Source: Mnemiopsis leidyi (lineage: Eukaryota; Ctenophora; Tentaculata; Lobata; Bolinopsidae). Taken from it: a stretch of DNA of 64,000 nt. The position numbers and the translations under genes are program-made. The notes under the pieces were generated by a model. The model saw nothing but the letters and a program-made list of their open reading frames with translations, was not told the DNA's origin and made no database searches. Within the stretch, counting starts at the first letter, position 1, and every line of letters begins with the position of its first letter. The stretch lies in contig JH152741.1 in the NCBI GenBank assembly GCA_000226015.1, forward strand, positions 51,934 to 115,933, given 5' to 3'. This document shows, in pieces, positions 12,801-24,000 of the stretch.

Positions 12801-15602
12801 TTATCAACTGCTATGTAGTTTCACTGATGGTTAAGCTTCAATCTTAATCTCTCGCTAAGCTGTCTGCATTCTCACATTTTCCAGACTAATGCCGTACTGG
12901 ATTGATAATAACCCCTCCAATCAAAGTGGCTGTCCTCTAGAACGCGCAGTGGCTCGTGTCTAAACGATTCCACAAAAGATCGGCTGTGAAACACGCTAAA
13001 GATAAGCTGTCGAATTATTGGTGAAAATAGAGAGCTAAATAGCTATTAATGGCTATTAATTTGGCCATTCAAAGTTTCTAGATTGTTATTTCGACTAACG
13101 ACAACGCGGTTAACACGACCTAAACTTCGAAATCGACCTACTACTACTAGGGAAACTACTACTGCTCAAAGCACTTTTACTATTACTGAAATGATTAAGC
13201 TGAGTGGCCATTATTCGAACGATGAGAATTTAATATTGTGAAGTGAAGGAACAACTGATGTAAAACATCTGGAACGTCTGTAACACTATAGATTTTATCA
13301 TCGCGTGACGAGGCATTCCTGCGTGCGTCATATCTTATCTCACGTGTCATTACAATTTCAGGAGGCAATCCTCTCGACAACGACACAGTGATAAGGATTG
13401 CACAAGACATAGCACGTGGGATGGCGTTCCTTCATGCCCACGAACCAGCGGTGCATGGATACTACCTTTCTAGTAACAACGTGATGGTAAGTTTAACTTT
13501 CTAGTGAAAAATAATGATACCTATAAGTATAACCTATAACCTAACATCTTTAAGTGTTTTACTTAACATATAACTGTTTATTACGCGTCACCGAAGCCAC
13601 GATGAAATCATTTTCAAATCAATATTTAATTTGTTTAATCTTACTAATCGCCCATATTATGTTAAATAGCTGTTTTTAAGTTTATGGTCTATATATATAA
13701 AGATCTCATGGCCGCGGTCAAAATACTTACAAAACTCAACAGAGAAAGTCAACAAAAAGGAAATATTGTCACATTGAAAAGAGCAACAATTTCCTTTAGG
13801 GGGCTGGTGGTGTACTGGTTTCCTTCTTTGGGGGCTGGTGGTGTAGTGGTTTCCTTCTCGGCTCCCACGCAGGAGGTCGGGGGTTCAAATCCCATATCCG
13901 CCAGTCCTAGAGAAGTGCGCTAAGGGCATTTGCCTATGCAACCTTCTTCGGTCGACTCAGCCGAATGATCGGGAAACCGTGATTGAGGGTTAAATGAGTA
14001 GCTGCCCATTGCAGCGAAGTCTCGGGCGATAAAAGTATGGTACACACTACCTTAACCGTCACTGGCGTGTATGTATAATTGTACATTCGGCCTCCTGTAA
14101 TTGGCCGTTACACTTGTGTAACATGTGGCTGTTGGAGTGTCCGAATTAAAATAAGTATGAGATTATCGTAAATTGTTCAATTTTAACAAGGCCCTAAGAA
14201 AAAAATGAAAACTGGAGGGGCGGTTATCAGATCTGAAACATTGAAATGAGGGTTTACCCTTCAAGTGATGATCCTTTTTTTGAACAGGGGTGAATCCCAG
14301 GTCCGCCAATCCTAGAGGCGGGCGCTAAGAGTAAGGGCATTTGTCCAATTCTGTTAGATACGTAGCGTAGCAAGCAAACGTATGCATACGCAAACGTATT
14401 TGTCGCCGAAAATTCACGTATTCCGATTTCCCAGACATTTGGAACTAAAAATTAAAATTTGACCCTGTTATAGTTTGTCCGAAATACGTCTAAATTTTGT
14501 TCGAAAAACACGTGCAGATTTAATTAAAGGGGCGGCACTGTAAAAGTAGGTGGTTACTTATCCGGATTATGGGTGTCACTGAATACAGAAGAGATTTATT
14601 GCTGAAGAATGTTGGCGAGCTCTTTTTGCTCTGTGACCAATTTCTTGCCATTGTTAAGAAGAGCTGTAATACTATGCTTAACCTTCGATAAGGATTTGGC
14701 ATACGAGTAGTATTATTTGGGGTTGACTTTGATATTGTCAACAGCTCTCTTTTCACCACGATCAGGGTGATAATCATTAACTATGAGACAAGCTCACTCG
14801 ATAACTTGTGACTATTTATAAAAATCGGTTGATAAATGTATCTGATCTGAGTCTAACCTAGCTTTAACAGCTGGTCTGTGTTTCAGTTGGAAGATGACAT
14901 GACAGCCAGGTTAAGTCTCCCCTCCGTCCACCTTCCCTTTGTGAGGACCTCCGTCTTCTCTCAACCCTCGTATCTCAGCCCTGAAGGTAACACTCCCTCT
15001 GTTAATTTCACCAGAGTCAAGAAATGGTACTGACTTGTTTGGGATTTTTATTTTCTCTTTCAGTTCACTCTCGGTAACTGGTCAAGGCTGATTATTAAAG
15101 GTAACAATACAATTATTGAAAGTATTATTTTACACTAATTCACTGAAGACAACACTGTTTACAGCTGCCCGAGCTCGTTTAGACCGAGATGACCAGAAGA
15201 AAGCCGACATGTGGAGTTTCGCAGTGCTATTCTGGGAGATGGTTACCGGACTCATCCCCCACGATGGAGTTCCACCCATGCTTGTCGGAATAAAGGTGTG
15301 TGATTCTTAATGCAACTCTTCTGTAGATCATGTTGATTATTCCTGGTATAACTATGAATGAATGACTATGGTTTATGATTTTGAACTGTACTAACAAATA
15401 AAATGTAACAATTTGTAGCCTCCCACTGCGAGTATTAACATCTGCTTCACTTCAGATCGGAAAAGACGGTCTTCGTCCCGAGCATCCCGAGACCATGTCG
15501 CCCTCCAACAAGAGATTCCTGGACATCTGCTGGAACAGAGACCCGCTCAAGAGACCCAGCTTCGAGCGTATCATCCCAATCTTGGAGAAGATGGCAGGTT
15601 AA
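873..15602 (+). CDS. ILK: Integrin-linked kinase (ILK)-like pseudokinase, C-terminal half
   Basis: Seven exons: 873-958, 2667-2776, 3335-3456, 13362-13486, 14887-14986, 15165-15295, 15456-15602 (TAA). Together they give about 272 residues, the size of the ILK kinase-like domain; the N-terminal ankyrin repeats lie outside the window. In ILK the pseudokinase binds parvin and links integrin tails to actin through the IPP complex at adhesions. Family signatures visible: VCIKKL (the VAIK lysine kept), DIARGMAFLH, DDMTARLSLPSV where human ILK has DEDMTARISMADV, YLSPEA in place of APE, KADMWSFAVLFWEM, RDPLKRPSF and a final PILEKM next to the stop. The catalytic HRD is replaced by HGYYLSSNNV and the DFG position reads PSVHL, so phosphotransfer is not expected. 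Intron 3 is 9905 bp and contains another gene and a tRNA on the opposite strand. Confidence 0.88.
967..1040. repeat. GTATACATC minisatellite
   Basis: Nine-base units of the type TTGTATACA / TCGTATACA directly after the 5' splice site of the first visible ILK exon. Confidence 0.7.
1381..1439. repeat. 12-bp minisatellite ACAGATTTAGAC
   Basis: About five tandem 12-base copies (GACAGATTTA type) with one substitution. Intronic in ILK. Confidence 0.75.
1749..2378. mobile_element. pogo/Tigger-like non-autonomous DNA transposon (MITE)
   Basis: A 630-bp element begins CAGTAAACCCTCGATTTACC and ends with the exact inverse (…AATCGAGGGTTTACTG). It is flanked by TA on both sides (1747-1748 and 2379-2380), the target duplication of Tc1/mariner/pogo elements. 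Subterminal repeats of 'CTATTTACCGGG' occur at both ends. No transposase frame is present, so it depended on a partner. A shorter relative is at 33733-33917. Confidence 0.8.
3015..3312. repeat. 15-bp minisatellite ahead of ILK exon 3 (in window)
   Basis: Tandem copies of AACACGCTGCCTAGT, more degenerate at the left. The array ends about 20 bp before the acceptor at 3333-3334. Each unit carries a CCTAG that resembles a 3' splice site. Because the unit is five codons long, it stays open in the exon's reading frame; I treat it as intron. Confidence 0.8.
4209..4281 (-). tRNA. tRNA-Thr (anticodon AGT)
   Basis: A 73-nt cloverleaf on the minus strand. The acceptor stem GGCGCCA pairs with TGGTGCC (one G-T pair). 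The D arm is TGGCTTAGTTGGTTAAAGC. The anticodon stem is CCTGT/ACAGG with loop CTAGTAA, giving anticodon AGT for threonine. The T arm contains GTTCGAATC. The gene is followed by CCTTTT, a pol III terminator. It is intronless and agrees closely with animal tRNA-Thr(AGT). It sits 26 bp after the stop codon of the nested peptide gene, on the same strand, inside ILK intron 3. Confidence 0.95.
4308..4873 (-). CDS. Nested gene for a secreted four-cysteine peptide precursor
   Basis: Three exons on the minus strand: 4831-4873, 4510-4670, 4308-4361. Donors are GTAAAT and GTAAGT, acceptors are CGCAG and CTTAG, and phases agree. The product is 85 residues. Residues 1-22 form a signal peptide (MSATLKLVVIAAFLGLIAL…). 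An acidic propeptide follows, with a Lys-Arg at 52-53 and Arg-Arg-Arg at 56-58, both typical prohormone-convertase sites. The C-terminus holds four cysteines at 66, 70, 75 and 84 (C-x3-C-x4-C-x8-C) and ends in Tyr; there is no amidation glycine. Cleavage after Arg58 would release a 27-residue peptide with two disulfides. Architecture is that of neuropeptide, antimicrobial or venom-type precursors; I recognise no family. Start chosen because it opens the signal peptide. It lies within ILK intron 3, antisense to ILK. Confidence 0.72.
6249..6296. repeat. Perfect 22-bp hairpin
   Basis: Arms 6249-6270 and 6275-6296 are exact reverse complements around a TGGT loop. They contain TTAATTAACCTGAAGTCCAT. 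Too short in stem and loop for a usual animal microRNA precursor; possibly a transposon remnant. Confidence 0.85.
9241..9316. repeat. Short inverted-repeat pair
   Basis: ACTACTTCCCGAA at 9241-9253 is inverted exactly at 9304-9316, with 50 bp between. This looks like a tiny MITE or fold-back remnant; no flanking duplication is obvious. Confidence 0.5.
10924..11049. repeat. 63-bp tandem duplication
   Basis: Two nearly identical 63-bp copies (starting ATTAAGAGGCCATTTCC) plus a short partial third (TTTCCACGCT) just after. Intronic. Confidence 0.85.
11804..11880. repeat. 20-bp tandem repeat
   Basis: Four units of TATTCATAACCTCTCTATAA with small changes. Confidence 0.8.
13831..14165 (+). mobile_element. 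tRNA-derived SINE
   Basis: The 5' part resembles a tRNA gene: a box A-like TGGTGTAGTGG near 13840 and a box B GGGTTCAAATCC at 13881-13892. An unrelated body and an A-rich end (about 14150-14165) follow. The first 25 bases are also present just upstream (13801-13826), so a second copy may have been inserted or partly duplicated. Lies between ILK exons 13362-13486 and 14887-14986. Confidence 0.65.
14285..14348 (+). mobile_element. Fragment of the same SINE
   Basis: GGGGTGAATCCCAGGTCCGCC and the following 'CCTAGAGGCGGGCGCTAAG…AAGGGCATTTG' match the box B region of the SINE at 13881-13935, but both ends are missing. Confidence 0.5.
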
Positions 15603-18082
15603 TGTTGGAGTGTCAGGTGTTCTCTCCGAGCTCATTTGTTGGAATCTGGAAATTTATAGCTTTACTGTGCCATTGACAAATGGATAGTTGACGACTTGAT
15701 TGTTACGGGATTTCGTTTAATATCGTTTTAAATTTATATATGAATATCTTTATTTTCTGTAATTTGGCATTGCGAAGTTGACACGGATCCATAGTTGAAG
15801 AACTTGGAAATTACAGGACCACAATTGCAGGATTGATAATGGTAGTTATGGTGAAATAACGGTTATACATTTAAGCGCCCCATTAACTGGAGCTCCACCC
15901 GTGTAGGGAATTAAGGAAGAAAATTAAATTAGGGGATTAAATTCATCCTGTCTGACTTTTAAAGCAAGGATATCATCTTCTCGTTAATCGTTAACGATAT
16001 AGATACTTGAAATTATGGAACCGTTAAAGAACGTATGTGCGATTTTAAAACCTTAATTGCACTAAACTAGTGGTTAATGGGTAAAGGCGGCTCCTGTGAT
16101 TGTCTGGGCATTTTTTCGAGAATTTGGCGATTTTGCACCCAGAAGACTACTAGACTGCGAAATCTCTGAATGCAGATCAGGCTCATCCGATTTTTGTGGT
16201 GGAGATGTATTATCCGATATATGCACTTACAGCAATATTATAAATTAATATCTTTGCCTAATGCCGCAATATAAATGACAAATAAATAATGTGAAATATG
16301 AATATTTGATATCAAAGAGATGAGACCTGGCACTCGCTATTAAGAAACTTAACATCCACTTTATTCCGTATATTTTGCTGTACTTAAAACTTTGTATAAA
16401 TTTGGTTTATTAAACATTTAATGTGACTGATATTATGTTCTTTTAAAGTTTAAGTGAAGATTTTTACTTATTTTGAAATGAGTTTGTCTTGATCAACGGC
16501 ACTCTCTCATAAACACGATAAAGCACGATCTGAATTGCAACTGTGAAATTCTAATTATAGATGTTTGTAGAGTTTAGAAATTGAAGTAGATCTTTAAGTT
16601 CAACTTTGAAGATGCGTACTTTTTTGTTTATCAGAAATCAAAATTTAAATAATGCTTTCAATTGCATTGCCAAACTTTTATAACAATGTAAATCCCGTAT
16701 AATAATTGGTAGGGTTCGCTGTTTTTCCCCTAAAATATACCTTATCTAAGTATTGCTTATGCTATTGCTATAAAGTTTAAAATTCTAAGTTTGGACCGTG
16801 TCCACCATTCGAAGCTAAGGTTTGATGATGATTATGATATTGTCACATTGTACACATTTCATCTTCATAAGCTATCTTGTATTACTGATTCTGTAATTGC
16901 ACCAAATTAAAAGACATGCTCGAATATTTTAAACTTCGAGTATGCTTTTTTGAAATTATCAAACATTGAGTGATAAACGAAAGGAAGAGTTTTGAATTAT
17001 TTGTAAATACCTCCAGTTTCAAGATTCTATACAAATACTTTCAAGATGACCTGTTTGTGAATGCAAGGTGCGAATTCAATTTGCAACAAGCTTTTAGCTT
17101 CAGTTACTTTAAGTTTAAAACTCAGTTATACATACCTTCCAGTTTCGTGGATTGACGGATTGTCATTGATGAACGCCAGCGACAGCCGTTTCAATTGAAA
17201 TTCAAAATGACATGCTGTGACTATGATATTGTGGTTTATCTAGTTTCTAAGAAGATCGTCGGAAAATGACAAACTAAAAGTAAAAGATAAACCTGCAGTC
17301 CTAGTCCTACTCCATTATTAATATTATGGACGATACTATATCCGTCTACCGTTCAAACTTTGAGCTGCGAGAGTCGGGTATCACCGCGACAACTCAATTA
17401 CCAATTCTTGTTCTTTCTGGAAGTGGAATCTGAAATCCACGGCTATCCCCCTTCCCGGTTTGTCAGAGATTTTGGTCTTTATTCTCTGACATACATGTAT
17501 GCGGGTACATCATGATCACGGTGCAACGCCAACTGCGACTGGTTCCAGGCGAAGTTAAGTTTACTGAAAATGTAAAATGCAATGGAGGACTAGGAGAAAG
17601 TGCCATGCTTGGCTCATTTCAGTTTTACACGCAGCTGTGTGTTTGCATACAGAAATACTGAACTACTGAAGCTTCGTGCGAGCAAACCACCGCGCTGGCT
17701 GCGTAATCTGTAGCTTGTGTTTTCCTTGTTTTCACGTCAGCATCGAGTTTTCGAAGAATTCTAATGAATTTTGGTTCAGTCGGTTTATTTGTCTGAAGGA
17801 GCAGCCGATTTTTCAACGTTACTGATAGCTTGATTCAAAGCTTTATTTATTTGGGAAAGCCTAAGATTAAAAAGCTGACAACAGGCAAAAAGGGGACTTT
17901 AAGCAAGTACTACTATAGTAGCTTGACATGGTTATCAGAAACTGACCGAGGGAAAATTTCAGTAATTTTGAGTAGCAAGACATGATGAAACAGCTGATAG
18001 AGAACCGCTGATAAGTTTCTGATAGTTTACACTAGTCCGGTGTGAGACACCGACTATAAGTCTGTTCGGATAAAGAGGGGAA
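15603..18082. other. Intergenic region between ILK and the ferlin gene
   Basis: Holds the ILK 3' untranslated region (possible AATAAA at 16281-16286) and the ferlin promoter. I see no further coding exon. Confidence 0.45.
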
Positions 18083-21000
18083 ATGGCACTGTCAGTTCTA
18101 GCAGTCAAGGGGATCAACCTGCCTCTTTTAGAAAAGAGTGGGAGTCAGAGCACACTTGTCATGGCGCACTTCCAGGTAAACAGTAAACTCTAACAGTTCA
18201 TCCACGATCATCGATATTTCTCAATTTTCTGTTATAGTTACAATCAAGATTGAATTTGAAATCATATTTCAAATCCAAATATCTCCTCTGGCCAAAAATT
18301 CTGCAATGAATCTATGTTGGGCTTGTTTGGCAAATTATAATTTTGTCTACTTCTAGGGGTACACCCTTACAAGTAAAGTGTTTGACAACTCTCTCAATCC
18401 TGCCTGGAACGAGGAAATGTTGTTCCCTGTCGGGAAAATGGGAGTTACCAGCGATGACATGGTCACAATCGAGGTTAGTTTTGTAAACTGGGACATTGAC
18501 ACAGGAGCTGCAGAACTATGTTTATATTATGGGGGGGGGGGGGGGGGGGGGCATTAAATGGTTTATCAATGGTTAAGTTTAACCCATTCCTAACGTCAAG
18601 TAGAACACTTAAGTTGAACTTAAATACTTATTCCAACATTATACTTTTAGTTCAAGTTGAGTGTCCTGTCCTCCAACTGCAGCTCTTTCATATATCTGCC
18701 AAATAAAATTATGAATTGTCATATAATGTAATTTCAGACAATTTTAATTTGGCTGGCAATGACTTTAGACATTGTAACTATTTAGGGTTCAAATTCGTTT
18801 TTCATTATATTCATATTGAATAGATGAAATACACCGGCCTTCATGGTAATTGGCACATCAAAGATTTAATGCCGCTTAATCAATTTAATCATAGATGGTA
18901 TTTATTGTTATCGACTATAATTGGTATCATATAGTTTTACTTTAAGTTTACTGTATACACTTTGGAATAATTTCAGGGAGAAATAAGGGAAAATAAGGGA
19001 AATCATTTCGGGGAGAAATAAGGGATAGTTCATCTATAACTTAATCTATAACGTAATCAAAACTTAGTTAAATGTTACCCTCTCCCCCCTCTCAAAATCA
19101 ATCGCAATCATTACATTTACATAGGGTAACCCCATGATTACGAAATCTAGGTCTTACCCCCTTTTGAGACCAACAAATTTCTACAAATACAATTTGTCAA
19201 TTTGACCACAAAAGGTACGATACGTAAAATGGGATATTAAATTTTTACAGGTTGTAGTGAGAATGTTTGATTTATCATTGTTTCATATTTGCAAATTTTG
19301 TTTAAGGAAATTGGCCAGGGGAGTTTTTGAAACAAATTTTGAAAACTTAGGGAACGACCCCTAACCAGGTGCCCCCTTTAAACTGTACAGTGTAACTGTA
19401 CCCCTACAATACCAATATACACTGCAGGTGTACACCTATAGGACAGATGCCCGCGGAAAGCTGGTAGGTAAATGTTCTACCCATGCCTCCCCCCTGCTCG
19501 TAATACCGGTTATTACCATGGAGCTCAAGTTGAAGGACCATTTCGGGATGGAGCAAGGGGTGAGTCCTTCTTTTGATTTCATGAGATAAAGCTAAGCACT
19601 TCTGGCAAATCTTATTCTTATTTACCTTTATTTTTAAAACGGTAATCCAGATATTCAACTTCAAGTTGATGTTGCATTTCACTTTCAGTGTATATATCAA
19701 ATTTACGTCATTCATTTTCACCAACTAGTAAAAGTATTTGTTACTTGTACATCAATTTCAAGCAAGCAAGCACTGTATATATCATCATGATAATCGACCC
19801 AGAGTCTAACCCGATAATGAAACATTGTCCGTTTTTAAGGCGACAGTGATCTGCAAGCTGACGTACTCGAAACCTCCCCCTCTCAATCGACAAGTCTACG
19901 TCCGGCAGTAAGTTGTACTGTATTCTTAAACGATATATGGTGTAAAGGTTGGTCTATAAGTCGTGTAAAGGTTGGTCTGTAAGTGCATCTTTTGGAAAAA
20001 GCAAATGTTGTTAACAGTGAATTAGGAAAAGATACTCCTAAAGTTTCGGAACGAAGCTTTGTTTATCCATCAAGGTCACATATTTTCATAAATTGGGACA
20101 AACTGTAATTATTTCACCAGAACATTTCTCTTCGGAATTGACTTGACATGTGTCTCTGAGATAAAAAGCAAGAGGATGAAAGTACACTTAAAAGAATTCG
20201 ATTTATAAATGCTAAAAGTAAATTTAAAACGACCTCAAAAGTCGTATTACTGTATCAGGATCATAACAGTACTCCCACACACTCAGGGCCAAGCCGATCC
20301 AGCAGGACGCACTGTCAGTGATCAAGGACACCTACCAACTGAGGTTCACGATACACGAGTGTAGGAAGTTAGCACACGTGCCGTGTGATCCTGTAGTGGT
20401 TCTTACCATCGGTAGGAGCACTCGCTCCACCCAGATCGTGGAGAATAGTTGTGACCCTGTTTACGAGGAGGTATGTCACAGGCACTGTCACCACCCCACT
20501 CCATACTTAATGCTCACTTCACTCTTCACTTCTAGCTGACGAGGATTAACACATGTTTATTGAAAGCTACTGCAACAACAAAACTCGTATCTTTTTATGT
20601 CTATCAACCCCCCTGGCCCCCTACAAATGTCAGTTGATAACATCAATGTAAGTATCGTCAGATTCTATAAGGCAGAAGGCAGTATAACTGTAATAACGCT
20701 AACAGAAGAGCGATAGAATCCTTGTATATTTTTCTGTGACTCGACATGATGCAATTTCCTCCCCATTGAGCTATGAGGACAACCCAACATTTGATTTCTT
20801 CAGTCAATACCGTTCGTGATGTACGAGTCCCCGTTCGAAATAGCGAAGATGGTAGTAAATCTGCAGATTCTAAACACTCTCCGGAACGACGAGGCGTCTC
20901 TGGTGGGAGAGTTTAAGTTCGTTTTCATGACGGCATTCTTGAGTGATCGTAAGTTATTGCGAAGTTTTTAAAATTTCATATAAGTTTTTCTGGTTTAATT

Positions 21001-24000
21001 TAACAGATATGTGAGATTTATGAACCAAATTTAATTGGAGTCAGGAGCGTATAACTATTAAGTAATAAAGCAAAACTTCTCAGCTATCGGATGGGATGAG
21101 CCAGCCTACAGCTCTACCGACACCTGCAGAACCATGTTCAAGAAGTGGATCATGATCACCCATCCGTCAGAGAACCCAAAAAACATTAAGGTATGTGTAG
21201 TTGAACTAGTCAGCGGGCGTTCAGCGAACTGTGGAACTGAACTAGTACCAGGAAAAATTCCAAACATTCGCTTTGTTTCTTGAAAAATTCTGACAAACAA
21301 ATAATATACTAATATAGTTAAACTTAAAGTTGACAACATATGAAGATAAAAGTTCTGCTAGCCCAGTCTAACACGCTGAATGCTCCCTGCAGGGGTTTGT
21401 GTCGCTGTCAATGAGTCTATTAGCGTCAGGACAAGAGCTAATAGCTCCACCCAAGATAGAGTCCCTTCTACTTGACGTGATGGCCAACATTATGAGACCC
21501 TCTGAAGTGTACGCGCAGTATCAGAAACTAGTGATAAGAATACACAGGGGGGAGGATATTACTCAGAGTAAATCATTTGTTTCTTTCATTTTAGAGTATC
21601 TATCGAATGTTTATAGGTCTGTAATGACTTTATAATTCTATGATAATTCTGTTGCATGTCGATTCTGATGAGTAAAGCTCGTGAGTAAAACTTGTTCATG
21701 GACGTTATCACTAATCAATATAATACAATACATCGGGCATACAAACAAACATCGGGCTTCGTTATTTCTTTATCAATATGATACAATGCATGGAACATAG
21801 AAATTTTCAATATGATACAATGCATGGAACATAGAAATTTCCAATATGATGCAATGCAATGCATTGCAATTGCGATGCGATGCAATTCGATGCAATGCGA
21901 TGCAATTCGATGCAATGCAATGCGATGCGATGCGATGCAATGCAATTGCGATGCAATGCAATGCAATGCAATGCGATGCGATGCAATGCAATGCAATGCA
22001 ATGCAATGCAATGCAATGCAATGCGATGCAATGCAATGCAAGGTATTATTTGTACAACTATTTCTCTTTCAGTGAAGGATCAATTTCTTGTACAGGAATC
22101 TATAAGTATTAATACATTTCTCTTTAATTGCCTCGCAAATTTCATGCATTCTTTTAGAAAACAATTATCATTCAAGTCACATAAAAGCATAAAAGCTCTT
22201 AAAGATTTTCACAGTCTACAAACGCATGAAAAGCCATCTATTCTTTAAAAACTGTCCTGGTGGCAATTCATAAATTTCGTCATTCATACAATTCTCTGCT
22301 TTGAACCCTCCAATCGCATTAAAATTGCGCTTTCTTAATAACTCTTTGACTATTTTTCCAAAATGCTTTTATTAACGAGGTCCAGGCTATCGTGTAATTA
22401 AAATAGTTTATTTGAACTTACCTGTATTACATCATGGTTCTTGCTGAAATGTCCGAATTTTCCAGTGTCAAATCCACGGATTCAAGTTGAGGGCGAGGAA
22501 AAAAGTAAGCTTGCAAAGCTTGCCTACACCAATCCATATGTCACGTTATCCTACGGCGGATCTAAGGTATTAATGACCATGTTTTTTATTTTGGTTTGCC
22601 GGAAATTAAGAAACTTATCAAACCTGAAACCCAAACAAGGTTTTTCTTAATCTTATTTTAATCATTGATATTTTATCGCTTCATTCTTTTCAGGGCAGAA
22701 CGAGTCTACAATACTCTGAATACAATCCTGTCTACATGGAGGACGTTATTTTTAACATAGAGGTTTACACTTTTGTCCTTCAAGTGATACGGTTCTATCT
22801 CACTGCTCATATTCATAACTTTACTTTAGAACCTGGATCTACTCGATATATGCTTGGAAATCAAAATTTGACTGTAAAAACTCATCAGATTCCCACAATA
22901 TGCGACACTCTGATGTTGACGTTGATGGACAGAGATATTGAGTTTGATGGGATAGACGATCCCATCGGCACCTTCTTCCTCAAGCTCGATAAAATAAGCT
23001 ACAGAAGTAACGATTATTTAGGTAGGCTGTAGGGAGACAAGGGGTTAAGTTTTTATTATTTTTTCCTATCAATTGAGAATAAAAATCATTGACGTAGGCC
23101 CGTGCGGATAGATAAGATAAAAGTATTGCCACAACTGGATAAGATAAAACAAAAAATTCTCGATATCTATCTAAACATTTATTAATTCTTTTCAGGGTTC
23201 GACCCTCAGTTTGGCCCATCTTACTTGAACTTTTACGGGAGACCAAGAGAAATCTCTGAGAATTACACAAAATTTAACTATCTCAACGAAGGCTGGGTAA
23301 GTATCAGTCACTAAAAAAGTACATCATTATTGTAAGGGTGGTGGCAACTACCCCAGAAAAGACACTTAATAACCTGACAATTTTTGGCCATCAAGACAAT
23401 TCTCAATCGACTTTTCGTCAAAAATATGGCCCTTAATTACCCCTTACAGTTATGTCGTTATGAGTCAAAGTGAAAATTGGAAAGAAAGAAAGGAATTAGA
23501 CCTGCATTTTGACGTGAAATTTGATGGCTAATAAGATGGTGACAGTCTCTAAATATTAAAACCATATTTAGACCCCTATCTGGCACTTATTGACTTCTTA
23601 CGGTCCAAAAATGAAAATTGTCAATGTTGAGCAAGATAAAAATTTAGATTAGCAATTTAAAGCAAAACTTGACGGCGTAATTAATCATTAATTAATCTTC
23701 AGGTTCCTGGTGTTGCCTTCAGAGGGCGACTCTTCATCGAGATCTTCACAAAACCAAGCTACTCAGTCGGGGTATTTAATGAGTTGTGCGATAGTCCAGC
23801 TGATTCCAAGTCCAAAGTTGAGGTAAGATTGCAAAGTCAGTGGGCAGCCAGTTTCCTCATCCTTAATTGATAATTGATTTTATTTATTGTCGAAATCTTA
23901 GAGGCATTAGTATTAAGTAGCTAAAGCAATTTCAAAATGAAAAAAAAAACGTAATTTCAAACTAATTTTTTCCAGAACTTCCTTAACCGAAAGACGTTCA

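Larger units (their letters stand above)
4874..13361. other. Remainder of the giant ILK intron
   Basis: About 8.5 kb without an exon that I can support on either strand; short open frames here have no splice-site support or recognisable motifs. It contains a perfect hairpin at 6249-6296, a 13-bp inverted repeat pair at 9241-9316 and tandem repeats at 10924-11049 and 11804-11880. The 5' untranslated region and promoter of the nested peptide gene must lie just above 4873. Confidence 0.5.

Noticed and set aside
21715-22248. Open frames in all six phases
   Set aside because: Produced by the ATGCA/ATGCG pentamer, which contains no stop in any frame.
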